The notes under the pieces are model-generated. The model made no database searches. It saw only the letters and a program-made list of their open reading frames with translations, and was not told where the DNA came from. A stretch of 13,177 nucleotides of DNA from an uncultured Clostridia bacterium (GTDB lineage Bacteria > Bacillota > Clostridia > TANB77 > CAG-508): the NCBI GenBank assembly GCA_904419095.1, contig CAJFQT010000031.1, positions 1 through 13,177 of the forward strand, in the 5' to 3' direction. Positions 5,548-12,568 of this stretch are shown piece after piece; position 1 is the stretch's first letter, and every line of letters begins with the position of its first letter. Position numbers and translations under genes: made by a program.

Positions 5548-5827
5548 AATGTTTGTTTCCTCCTTATATTTTAATAAATATTTAATATGATTTAGAGATA
5601 TGAATTATAAATATTCTATACATTTTTTATAAATTAATTTGATTAACAAAAAATATAAATACAGCTAAAATACGCTAAAATTAAAGAAAAAGTAAAAGAA
5701 AGTATTACAAAAAAACATATATGAATTTCAATTTTTTTATATCCTCACATATTGCAATTTTTTTAATAAAATGTTATATTTATTTTGTACATATTAAATT
5801 TATAAATCAAATTAATTTATACAAAAC
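5548..5827. other. AT-rich intergenic region upstream of the pilin/lectin gene
   Basis: No reading frame or repeat stands out. The left part must contain the minus-strand promoter of the pilin/lectin gene; the AGGAGG at 5559-5564 is clear but I cannot single out one convincing -35/-10 pair in this A/T-only sequence. Confidence 0.4.
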
Positions 5828-5869
5828 AAAAAAGATTATTAACAATTCATCTACAAATTGTTAATAATC
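5828..5869 (-). terminator. Rho-independent terminator after pgsA
   Basis: Perfect 14-bp stem GATTATTAACAATT (5834-5847) with 5856-5869, loop of 8. On the minus strand it is followed by six T residues (AAAAAA on plus, 5828-5833). It lies 24 bases past the end of the pgsA-like gene. Confidence 0.85.
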
Positions 5870-5893
5870 CTCCAATTAAATTTTTATCTAACA

Positions 5894-6481
5894 CTATTTT
5901 TTCTTAATAATAACTTGTTGTTTCTCTTTCTTTAAATCTTCCTTATCAATAAAGCCTCTTTGATATAAGCATTTTACATACATAATTAAAGAAAAGACAG
6001 TAGCAACTAAAGCTATACAATATAAAACCATATCCAAAGAACCTAAGAAACCAGTTATATTATATTGTTTAGTAATAAGAGAAAATACTATTGCAATGTA
6101 AAATAAAACTGTAGCAAGTTTCCCATACCATTTACTATATACAACAACATCTTTTCCATAAAGGAAAGAGGCACCCATTATCATCACAAATTCTTTTAGA
6201 ACTACAATTATTAAAATCCAAATTGGTATAATATCCTTAATTACCAAAGATGCCAAAACAGATATCTGAGTTAATTTATCGGCCAAAGGATCCATTAGTT
6301 TTCCAAAATTTGAAATCAAATTAAATTTTCTTGCAATGGTACCATCTAAAATATCAGTAATACCAGACAATGTAAAAAATATAAATCCAAGTAAATAGTT
6401 ACCAGTAAATATATAATATAAAATTAATGGTATTAAAATAAATCTTAATACAGTTAAAGTGTTAGGTACATATTTTAACAT
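5894..6481 (-). CDS. pgsA: CDP-alcohol phosphatidyltransferase, probable phosphatidylglycerophosphate synthase
   Basis: The 195-residue membrane protein carries the full CDP-alcohol phosphotransferase motif D-x2-DG-x2-AR-x8-G-x3-D-x3-D at D43, D46-G47, A50-R51, G60, D64 and D68. Several hydrophobic helices surround the motif and a basic tail closes it (EDLKKEKQQVIIKKK). The family joins a CDP-linked lipid to a small alcohol. The opening PNTLTVLRFILIP and the size are those of PgsA, which makes phosphatidylglycerol phosphate from CDP-diacylglycerol and glycerol-3-phosphate. Start: ATG 6481 with AAGGAG 9 bases upstream. It lies 84 bases downstream of clpE on the same strand, with a hairpin between them, so co-transcription is possible but not certain. 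Cardiolipin synthase of the same superfamily is the main alternative. Confidence 0.9.
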   Translation of the reverse strand: MLKYVPNTLTVLRFILIPLILYYIFTGNYLLGFIFFTLSGITDILDGTIARKFNLISNFGKLMDPLADKLTQISVLASLVIKDIIPIWILIIVVLKEFVMIMGASFLYGKDVVVYSKWYGKLATVLFYIAIVFSLITKQYNITGFLGSLDMVLYCIALVATVFSLIMYVKCLYQRGFIDKEDLKKEKQQVIIKKK

Positions 6482-6519
6482 ATTTAAATTCTCCTTATAG
6501 TAGTAATATTTTTATTAAT

Positions 6520-6560
6520 ATATAGAAAAAATCAAAAATAGATATAAATTTTTTCTATAT
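6520..6560 (-). terminator. Perfect A/T-rich hairpin between clpE and pgsA
   Basis: ATATAGAAAAAAT (6520-6532) pairs perfectly with 6548-6560 across a 15-base loop, 5 bases after the clpE stop. It has only one G-C pair and no clean T run after it on the minus strand. It is a weak or partial terminator at best, or an mRNA-stabilising hairpin. Confidence 0.4.
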
Positions 6561-6565
6561 TTATA

Positions 6566-8968
6566 CTATTTTACTTTAAAAGTCAAGTTATCATTTTTAT
6601 AATCTAATGAAACAGTTTGTCCATCTTTAATTTCACCTTTTAAAATTCTTTCAGAAATTTCATCTTCTACATATCTCTGAATTGCTCTTCTTAAAGGTCT
6701 TGCTCCAAATTTAATATTTGTTCCTTTTTCAAGTATATAATTTTTAGCATTTTTAGAAACACTAAGTTTTATATCTTTTTCATTCAAAGCTTTTTGAGTA
6801 TCATTAAGCATTAAATCAACAATTTGTAATAATTGCTCTTTAGTCAATGAATCAAATACAACAATCTCATCAACTCTATTTAAAAATTCAGGTCTAAACA
6901 CATCTTTCAATGCATCCTCGATTTTATTTTTATCAACAGTTTGTTTACCAAAACCAATTGAATTATTATTCAAATTAGAGCCAGCATTTGAAGTCATAAT
7001 TATAATAGTGTTTGAAAAATTAACTGTATTACCTTGACTATCTGTCAATTTTCCATCATCTAAAACTTGTAACAAAATATTAAATACATCTGGATGAGCT
7101 TTTTCAATTTCATCTAAAAGAATAATAGAATAAGGTTTTCTTTTTACTTTTTCAGTTAATTGACCAGCATCATCATATCCTACATATCCAGGAGGAGCTC
7201 CTATTAATTTTGAAGTTGAATGACTTTCCATATATTCAGACATATCTATTCTTATTATAGAATCTTCTGAACCAAACATCTCATAAGCTAAACTCTTAGC
7301 AAGTTCTGTTTTTCCAACTCCAGTAGGACCAACAAATATAAAAGAAGGTGGTCTTTTTGTGCTTTGTAATCCAGCACGATTTCTCCTTATTGCTCTTGAA
7401 ACAGAGCTAACAGCTTCTTCTTGGCCTATAATTCTTTTGTGAAGATTTGTTTCCAAATTCAACAATTTCTGAGTTTCTGCTTCTGTTATTTTTTTAACAG
7501 GAATTTTTGTCCAACTTTCGATTACAGAAGCAATATCTTGTACAGTAAGGTTTTTTAAAACCATATTTTTATTTAATTTATCAATTTCTTCAGTTAATTG
7601 ACATTCACGAGTCTTTAAATCAGCAGCTTTTTGATAATCTTCTGTAGAATCAGCTTCAATAACTTCTTCTTTTTCAGCTTGTATAGCTTGAAGCTCTCTT
7701 TTTAACATTTCTAATTTAAATAAATCTTTATTTTCAAGATTAATTCTAGAACAAGCTTCATCTAATATATCAATAGCTTTATCTGGTAAAAATCTATCAT
7801 GAATATATTTTTCTGACATAATTACAGTTTGTTTAATAACATCAGAAGAAATTTTTACCTTATGATATTCCTCATAATATTTTTTAATTCCTTCCAATAT
7901 TCCTATTGAATCTTCCACATTTGGTTCTTCAACTAGAACTTGTTGAAATCTTCTTTCCAAAGCAGAATCTTTTTCTATATATTTTCTATATTCTTTTAAA
8001 GTAGTTGTTCCTATTAATTGAATTTCCCCATTTGATAAAGCAGGTTTTAAGATATTTGCAGCATTCATAGAATGTTCACCATCACCTGCACCTATAATAT
8101 TATGAATCTCATCAATCACAAGAATAATATTACCATATTCTTTACATTCATCAATAATACCTTTCATTCTAGCTTCAAATTGTCCTCTAAATTGAGTACC
8201 AGCAATAACAGAAGTCATATCTAATAAATAAACTTCTTTATTCAATAATTTAGCAGGAACATTGTGATTCGCAATTTTTATAGCTAAACCTTGAGCAATT
8301 GCAGTTTTACCTACACCTGGTTCACCAATTAAACAAGGATTATTTTTTGAACGTCTATTTAAAATTTGAATTATTCTTTGAATTTCTTTATCTCTTCCTA
8401 TAACAATGTCTAATTCACCATTTTGAGCTTTATTTGTCAAATTAGTTCCAAAAGTATCTAAATATTTTTTCTTTTTGGCTTGTTTTGCATTCTTCTTTTT
8501 ATCTACTTTGACCTTTTTTCTATCTGAACTTTCATTTTTTTCTGATGTAGAAGCATTAATATTATTTTGAATGGCAGTATTACCATTTGAACCTCCAAAC
8601 ATATTTGAGAAAAAAGATCCAAGAGGAATAGCTGCACCTGCAATTTTTGGCTTTTCATCATCAAAGTTATCATCATCAGGATTTTGTTCATTTATACCAA
8701 AAGTGATTGCACCATCAATATTATTTAAATCTTCTAAATTCATGTTTTCAGCTAAATCTTTAAAAATAGTTTCCAATTGTTTTGTCATATCATTTAAATT
8801 AACTTTATCTTGTGCTAAAAATTCATTTTGATTTTTAAGTGTTTGAAGTGGATCTATACCTTTTTTTCTAGCACAGTCATAACAAAGACCGCCCAATTTT
8901 TTTTCTTTATCATCTGATTTTTCAAAGAAAATAATAGCTGGATTTTTATTACATTCTGAACATAACAT
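6566..8968 (-). CDS. clpE: ClpE-type AAA+ unfoldase with N-terminal zinc finger
   Basis: The start is ATG 8968, giving 800 residues, because GAGGAAG sits 9 bases upstream and the protein then begins MLCSEC, the ClpE zinc-finger start. In-frame ATGs up to 9022 lack a ribosome site. In order: a four-cysteine finger (C3, C6, C29, C32); an acidic and then Asn/Lys-rich linker (~60-170); AAA-1 with GEPGVGKT (215-222) and ILVIDEIH; a UVR-like coiled coil (~442-468, EDYQKAADLKTRECQLTEEI); AAA-2 with GPTGVGKT (547-554) and IILLDEIE; and an IGF tripeptide (671-673), the ClpP-docking loop. It should unfold damaged proteins and feed them to ClpP. The finger, the UVR segment and the absence of a Clp N-domain favour ClpE over ClpC. 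It is longer than typical ClpE (~700-750), mainly through the linker. No clear CtsR operator is visible upstream. Confidence 0.9.
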   Translation of the reverse strand: MLCSECNKNPAIIFFEKSDDKEKKLGGLCYDCARKKGIDPLQTLKNQNEFLAQDKVNLNDMTKQLETIFKDLAENMNLEDLNNIDGAITFGINEQNPDDDNFDDEKPKIAGAAIPLGSFFSNMFGGSNGNTAIQNNINASTSEKNESSDRKKVKVDKKKNAKQAKKKKYLDTFGTNLTNKAQNGELDIVIGRDKEIQRIIQILNRRSKNNPCLIGEPGVGKTAIAQGLAIKIANHNVPAKLLNKEVYLLDMTSVIAGTQFRGQFEARMKGIIDECKEYGNIILVIDEIHNIIGAGDGEHSMNAANILKPALSNGEIQLIGTTTLKEYRKYIEKDSALERRFQQVLVEEPNVEDSIGILEGIKKYYEEYHKVKISSDVIKQTVIMSEKYIHDRFLPDKAIDILDEACSRINLENKDLFKLEMLKRELQAIQAEKEEVIEADSTEDYQKAADLKTRECQLTEEIDKLNKNMVLKNLTVQDIASVIESWTKIPVKKITEAETQKLLNLETNLHKRIIGQEEAVSSVSRAIRRNRAGLQSTKRPPSFIFVGPTGVGKTELAKSLAYEMFGSEDSIIRIDMSEYMESHSTSKLIGAPPGYVGYDDAGQLTEKVKRKPYSIILLDEIEKAHPDVFNILLQVLDDGKLTDSQGNTVNFSNTIIIMTSNAGSNLNNNSIGFGKQTVDKNKIEDALKDVFRPEFLNRVDEIVVFDSLTKEQLLQIVDLMLNDTQKALNEKDIKLSVSKNAKNYILEKGTNIKFGARPLRRAIQRYVEDEISERILKGEIKDGQTVSLDYKNDNLTFKVK

Positions 8969-9010
8969 AATTTTTATCTTCCTCATTTCTTTCATAATTT
9001 CAATATATAT

Positions 9011-9039
9011 ATAATAACTCAAAAATGCTAAATAGTCAA
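9011..9039 (-). promoter_or_regulatory. clpE promoter
   Basis: On the minus strand TTGACT (9039-9034), 17-base spacer, TATTAT (9016-9011), 42 bases before the ATG. Its -35 lies 40 bases from the mobile element at 9079. I see no pair of GGTCAAA half-sites for CtsR and no HrcA CIRCE repeat. Confidence 0.65.
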
Positions 9040-9078
9040 CTAAAAATCCTCTAAAGTTATCAATTCATAATTCAAAAT

Positions 9079-9239
9079 GTTACAGTTCAGACCTGATTTT
9101 GTAGAGGAGTCCGAAATGTTGATATATAAATATTTTTTAGCAAAGACCAATAGGTAGACCCAAGCTATGTTTTTGATAAAAAATATTTATATATCAACAT
9201 TTCGGACGGCATAATTTTATAATAGGAATAAATTGTAAC
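9079..9239. mobile_element. MITE-like element, copy A (161 bp) with 8-bp target duplication
   Basis: The left end is GTTACAGTT (9079-9087); the right end read inward is GTTACAATT (9239-9231), so the terminal inverted repeats match 8 of 9. The element is flanked by a perfect 8-bp direct repeat, TTCAAAAT, at 9071-9078 and 9240-9247. It has no coding capacity. Inside lies a perfect 31-bp inverted repeat (9109-9139 with 9177-9207). Its first 16 bases and last 41 bases recur at 11844-11899. It sits between the divergent promoters of clpE and the gene at 9313. Ends, duplication, size and a second copy together define a non-autonomous transposable element; I do not recognise the parent family. Confidence 0.8.
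9109..9207. repeat. Perfect 31-bp inverted repeat with 37-base spacer inside MITE copy A
   Basis: The arms 9109-9139 and 9177-9207 are exactly complementary. They start GTCCGAAATGTTGATATATA at the outer left and end ...CATTTCGGAC at the outer right. An RNA from either strand would form a 31-bp stem. No T run follows, so it does not look like a terminator. The spacer (9140-9176) shows no evident promoter. Confidence 0.9.
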
Positions 9240-9251
9240 TTCAAAATCCAG

Positions 9252-9281
9252 TTGACTATAACAAGCTAAATATGTTATAAT
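9252..9281 (+). promoter_or_regulatory. Promoter of the membrane-anchored protein gene
   Basis: TTGACT (9252-9257), 18-base spacer, TATAAT (9276-9281), 31 bases before the ATG at 9313. The -35 begins 5 bases after the right target duplication of the mobile element, so the insertion just spared it. Confidence 0.7.
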
Positions 9282-9312
9282 TTTATAGATATAGAAAAGA
9301 AAGGATAAAATT

Positions 9313-10170
9313 ATGAATGTCACATTACCAAAGAAAGAAAAAATAAGCAAAAGAAGACTTGCTATATATATAATAATAATTGCAATATGTGTTATTGCAA
9401 TTATAGTAGCAGTATGCATACAAATTCTAGGAAATGACTTTACAAATAAAATATTTGGAGTAAATAAATTAAAAGCAAAAACAGAGGAAGAAGAACAACT
9501 ATTAAGAAATAATTTTGACAATATATTTTCAAATGGACTACAAATTCAAGATGAACTTACAACAGATATTACAAAAATAGATAATAATTCCGATTATGTA
9601 ATAACAAATTATTCAAATAATGAAAAAGTAATAGGAAGTTATGAGCTAAACGTCAATATTCCATATATTAACATAGACAATGACATTATCAAACAATATA
9701 ATGAAGAAATAAAAAGTATTTTTACAGAAAAAGCACAAAGCATATTAGAAACAAAAAATCAAAATTATATATATAGTGTAGAATATCAAGCATATATAGA
9801 AAACAATATTTTATCATTAATAATAAGGTCAAACCTAAAACAAGGAGCAAATGCACAACAACTAGTAATACAAACTTATAACTTTGACTTAATAAATAAA
9901 AAAGAAATAACGCTTAATGACGAAATTGAAACTTTAGGTTTAGACAAAGAAGAAGTACAAAAACAAATTAGAAATGAAGTAAAAAAAGAACAAGAAAAAG
10001 CAGAAGATTTAAGTGAGTTAGGATATGATATATATAGAAGAGATAGTGAAAGTGATTACTACTTAATTGATAATTCAAATATATTTTTCTTGCATGAGCA
10101 AAACTTATATATAATATATCCATATGGAAATAATGCACTAACAACAGAAATGGATTTAGTTATAATTTAA
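9313..10170 (+). CDS. Membrane-anchored protein with DUF4163/DUF3298-like extracellular domain
   Basis: 285 residues. A basic start (MNVTLPKKEKISKRR) is followed by one transmembrane helix at about 16-38 (rich in Ile), so the bulk lies outside. The outer part has the order seen in RsiV/PdaC-type proteins (DUF4163 then DUF3298): a first strand region IPYINIDNDIIKQYNEEI; Tyr-rich strands (YIYSVEYQAYIENNILSLII); QTYNFDLINKKEITLNDEI; and a final beta pair with NIFFLHEQNLYIIYPYGNNA. The family binds or senses cell-wall or lysozyme-like ligands in RsiV, or carries no known activity. Here the role is unknown, and no sigma factor lies beside it. Start: ATG with AAGGA (9301-9305) 7 bases upstream. It is a single-gene unit, with its own promoter and the terminator at 10192. 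Confidence 0.78.
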   Translation: MNVTLPKKEKISKRRLAIYIIIIAICVIAIIVAVCIQILGNDFTNKIFGVNKLKAKTEEEEQLLRNNFDNIFSNGLQIQDELTTDITKIDNNSDYVITNYSNNEKVIGSYELNVNIPYINIDNDIIKQYNEEIKSIFTEKAQSILETKNQNYIYSVEYQAYIENNILSLIIRSNLKQGANAQQLVIQTYNFDLINKKEITLNDEIETLGLDKEEVQKQIRNEVKKEQEKAEDLSELGYDIYRRDSESDYYLIDNSNIFFLHEQNLYIIYPYGNNALTTEMDLVII

Positions 10171-10191
10171 TAAAGAAGAAATAAAAAATTC

Positions 10192-10236
10192 AAAAGCTAC
10201 ATTAAAAGGTTTATAAGCCTTATAACGTAGCTTTTT
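10192..10236 (+). terminator. Rho-independent terminator of the gene ending at 10170
   Basis: AAAAGCTAC (10192-10200) pairs with GTAGCTTTT (10227-10235), extended inward by TTA/TAA and AAGG/CCTT pairs, with a T5 run at 10232-10236. Confidence 0.8.
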
Positions 10237-10261
10237 AAATTAAATATAAATTTCGATTAAG

Positions 10262-10306
10262 AAAAAAGAAACAGATTAACATTCTAATTAATCTATTTCT
10301 TTTTTT
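10262..10306. terminator. Bidirectional terminator serving htrA
   Basis: An 18-bp stem with one mismatch (10262-10279 with 10288-10305, outer part AAAAAAGAAA / TTTCTTTTTT). T runs lie on both strands' exits. It lies between the convergent gene ends at 10170 (+) and 10424 (-) and is the first strong stop for htrA. Confidence 0.75.
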
Positions 10307-10423
10307 GAAAATAAAAGGGGATGTTTTTTATTTTAAATCAGTTATTACTAACTGACTATGTTTGTATTATAAATAATGTTTTTGTCCATTGTGTGAATAA
10401 AAAGTGAAAAGTATAAAAATTAA

Positions 10424-11704
10424 TTAAGGTTGTTCTCCTAAAGTAACAGTTAATTCTCTTTCTTGTCCTTCTCTATTAACTTTAATTTTCATTTCATCAC
10501 CAATTTTATGAGAATTTTTTATTTTATTTAAGTCATCCATAGTACTAATTTTTGTACCATCTGCTTCAATAATAACATCACCTGGTTTTATACCAGCTTT
10601 TTCAGCACTTGAAAAATCTTCAATTGATTTTACATACACACCAGAAACTAAATTATATTTTTTAGCAGTTTCTTCATCTAAATCCATACCTGTAAGACCG
10701 ATATAAGGTCTTTTAACTTTGCTATACTCAATTAATTGGCTAGTAATATCAGTTGTAGAATTAATAGGAATAGCAAATCCTAAACCTTCAATTCCTGTTC
10801 CTTCTAATTTTAATGTGTTTATACCAATAACTTTACCTTCACTATTTACTAATGCACCACCACTGTTACCAGCATTTATTGCGGCATCTGTTTGGATTAA
10901 AGTATAAGTTTTTCCATCACTATCTGTTACTTCACGATTTACAGCACTAACAATTCCACAAGTAACAGTACTATCCATACCCATAGGATTTCCAACAGCC
11001 ATTGCGAATTCACCAACTTTTATAGAATCAGAATCTGCAAATTCAGCTTTAGGTAATCCAGTTTTATCGATTTTTATTACAGCTAAGTCAGTTTCTTCAT
11101 CTTTACCAACTATTGTTGCAGAATATTCAGTATCATCATTAAATAAAGTTACAGTAAGTTTACTTGCTTCTGATATTTGATAATATGAATCACTATTACT
11201 TGAATCAGAAGAAATAACATGATTATTTGTTAATATATATCCATCCTCACTTATAATAATACCTGAACCAGTAGCTGTTGCAGTTGATGTACTTGGTTGA
11301 CCAAACATAGAAAGCATTGCATTATTAACAGTATATTCAAGTTTAATTCCTACAATTGATGGTAAAATCTTATTTGCTGCATAAACAGCAGTATCAGAAT
11401 AATTTTCAAGAGAAACTTGTGATACATATCCACTTGAAGCATTATTTGAACTATTTGAATTTATAGTAGAAGTATTATTATCTAATATTTGTGAACGAAT
11501 CGAAGGTATACCAAAACAAGTTCCGACAACAACTGCACAACCTACAACTCCACTACAAAAAGGTAGAAGAACACTTTTTCCAAAACCAGATTTATTTTTT
11601 ACTTTCTTTGCATTATAAGGGTTATTTGTAACAACTGTCTTGAAATTTGTTTCATTTTTTGATTTTTTTTCTTTTACTTCTTTTTCATTTTGTTTTTCTT
11701 CCAT
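10424..11704 (-). CDS. htrA: HtrA/DegP-family membrane-anchored serine protease with one PDZ domain
   Basis: 426 residues. A Lys/Asn-rich cytoplasmic start is followed by one transmembrane helix (about 44-66, VLLPFCSGVVGCAVVVG) and a Ser/Asn linker. The trypsin-like domain carries the complete catalytic triad: His162 in ILTNNHVI, Asp206 in TDLAVIKID and Ser281 in NAGNSGGAL. A single PDZ domain occupies about 334-424 (YIGLTGMDL, then GVYVKSI and AGIKPGDVI). This is the layout of Gram-positive HtrA proteases, which degrade misfolded proteins at the outer face of the membrane. Start: ATG 11704 with AGGAGG 8 bases upstream. It is transcribed alone and divergently from the pilin/rnhB unit, with MITE copy B between. 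A minus promoter TTGTAT-17-TTAATA can be drawn in the leader but is weak. Regulation by an envelope-stress system is plausible but not visible. Confidence 0.95.
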   Translation of the reverse strand: MEEKQNEKEVKEKKSKNETNFKTVVTNNPYNAKKVKNKSGFGKSVLLPFCSGVVGCAVVVGTCFGIPSIRSQILDNNTSTINSNSSNNASSGYVSQVSLENYSDTAVYAANKILPSIVGIKLEYTVNNAMLSMFGQPSTSTATATGSGIIISEDGYILTNNHVISSDSSNSDSYYQISEASKLTVTLFNDDTEYSATIVGKDEETDLAVIKIDKTGLPKAEFADSDSIKVGEFAMAVGNPMGMDSTVTCGIVSAVNREVTDSDGKTYTLIQTDAAINAGNSGGALVNSEGKVIGINTLKLEGTGIEGLGFAIPINSTTDITSQLIEYSKVKRPYIGLTGMDLDEETAKKYNLVSGVYVKSIEDFSSAEKAGIKPGDVIIEADGTKISTMDDLNKIKNSHKIGDEMKIKVNREGQERELTVTLGEQP

Positions 11705-11843
11705 AAATAAAACCTCCTAAATTTTATTAATTATATATTAACCTAATTTACAAATAGAATACAATAGATTTGTGAAATTTTTGTGAAAAAGATGTTATAA
11801 TTTAATGTAAGTCTAAACAATATCAAAAGGGTACTATGATTTG

Positions 11844-11899
11844 GTTATAGTCCAGACCTATTTCGGACGGATTAATTCTATAATAGAGTGAATTGTAAC
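11844..11899. mobile_element. MITE-like element, copy B (56 bp, internally deleted)
   Basis: The left end GTTATAGTCCAGACCT (11844-11859) matches the left end of copy A at 14 of 16 positions. The right part (11860-11899, starting ATTTCGGACGG and ending AATTGTAAC) matches 9199-9239 at about 34 of 41. The 104 bp between these blocks in copy A, including one arm of its long palindrome, are absent. Flanks ATGATTTG (11836-11843) and ATAATTTG (11900-11907) form an 8-bp target duplication with one difference, in line with an older insertion. It lies in the divergent htrA/pilin promoter region. Confidence 0.72.
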
Positions 11900-11927
11900 A
11901 TAATTTGAATGAATTTTATTTATTATA

Positions 11928-11956
11928 TTGAAAAAAATATTTCTTAAATATATAAT
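11928..11956 (+). promoter_or_regulatory. Promoter of the prepilin-rnhB unit
   Basis: TTGAAA (11928-11933), 17-base spacer, TATAAT (11951-11956), 45 bases before the ATG at 12002 and 21 bases to the right of MITE copy B's target duplication. Confidence 0.65.
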
Positions 11957-12001
11957 ATAAAAAATAAATAAAATAAAAAGCAAAAGAAAGGATAGATGCA
12001 A

Positions 12002-12568
12002 ATGAATACAAAAATAAAGAAAGAAAAAAATAAAGGTATAACACTAGTGGCATTAGTTATAACAATAATAGTAATGTTAATTATAGCAACTATAACAATC
12101 AAAATAGGAAGTGACCAAATAAAAAACGCACACTTACAAAGTTATAAAACAAATATGCTTTTAATTGAAGCAAAGGCAAAAGAATATGTAGAAAATGCAA
12201 ACTTTGAACTAGGAGTTGAACCAAGTGCTGCAACACAAGAAATGAAAGATAAATCACAAGCAGAATTAACAGGTGAAGGAAAAGGAACAAAAGTAAATAG
12301 TAGTGATAGCATTAGTAGCAAATTAACTAGTATAGGAATTTCAAGCTCAGATATAGATGCAGGAAATGTATATCAATTATCAACAGCAGACATAGAAAAA
12401 ATAGGAATAAATGGTGAAAAATCAGATGAAGAAAATGGATATTATGTACTTTTATATAACATTCCAGAAGCAACTGTAAAAGTATATAACACAAAAGGAT
12501 TTAATGCTGGAAGTGCAGGAGTAAAATATTGTTTAGATGATATTAGAGATATAGACGAGGTAGAATAA
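12002..12568 (+). CDS. Prepilin-like protein (type IV pilin / pseudopilin N-terminal signal)
   Basis: The start is ATG 12002, 188 residues: AAAGGA (11987-11992) is 9 bases away, whereas the in-frame ATG at 11996 would leave only 3. A Lys-rich leader (MNTKIKKEKNKG) ends in the prepilin cleavage glycine (G12) and is followed by the hydrophobic spine ITLVALVITIIVMLIIATIT. As in the protein at 3949-5547, mature residue 5 is not Glu. The soluble part (about 35-188) is polar and Ser/Asp/Glu-rich, with a closing GVKYCLDDIRDIDEVE and one Cys. It should be an exported pilus or type II secretion-like subunit, processed by a prepilin peptidase encoded elsewhere. Its stop codon touches the ATG of rnhB, so the two are co-transcribed. 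No other pilus assembly gene is visible. Confidence 0.8.
   Translation: MNTKIKKEKNKGITLVALVITIIVMLIIATITIKIGSDQIKNAHLQSYKTNMLLIEAKAKEYVENANFELGVEPSAATQEMKDKSQAELTGEGKGTKVNSSDSISSKLTSIGISSSDIDAGNVYQLSTADIEKIGINGEKSDEENGYYVLLYNIPEATVKVYNTKGFNAGSAGVKYCLDDIRDIDEVE

Noticed and set aside
9109..9207. Invertible (phase-variable) promoter flanked by inverted repeats
   Set aside because: The 37-base spacer has no promoter-like sequence, no invertase gene is nearby, and the terminal repeats plus target duplication explain the structure better as part of a transposable element.
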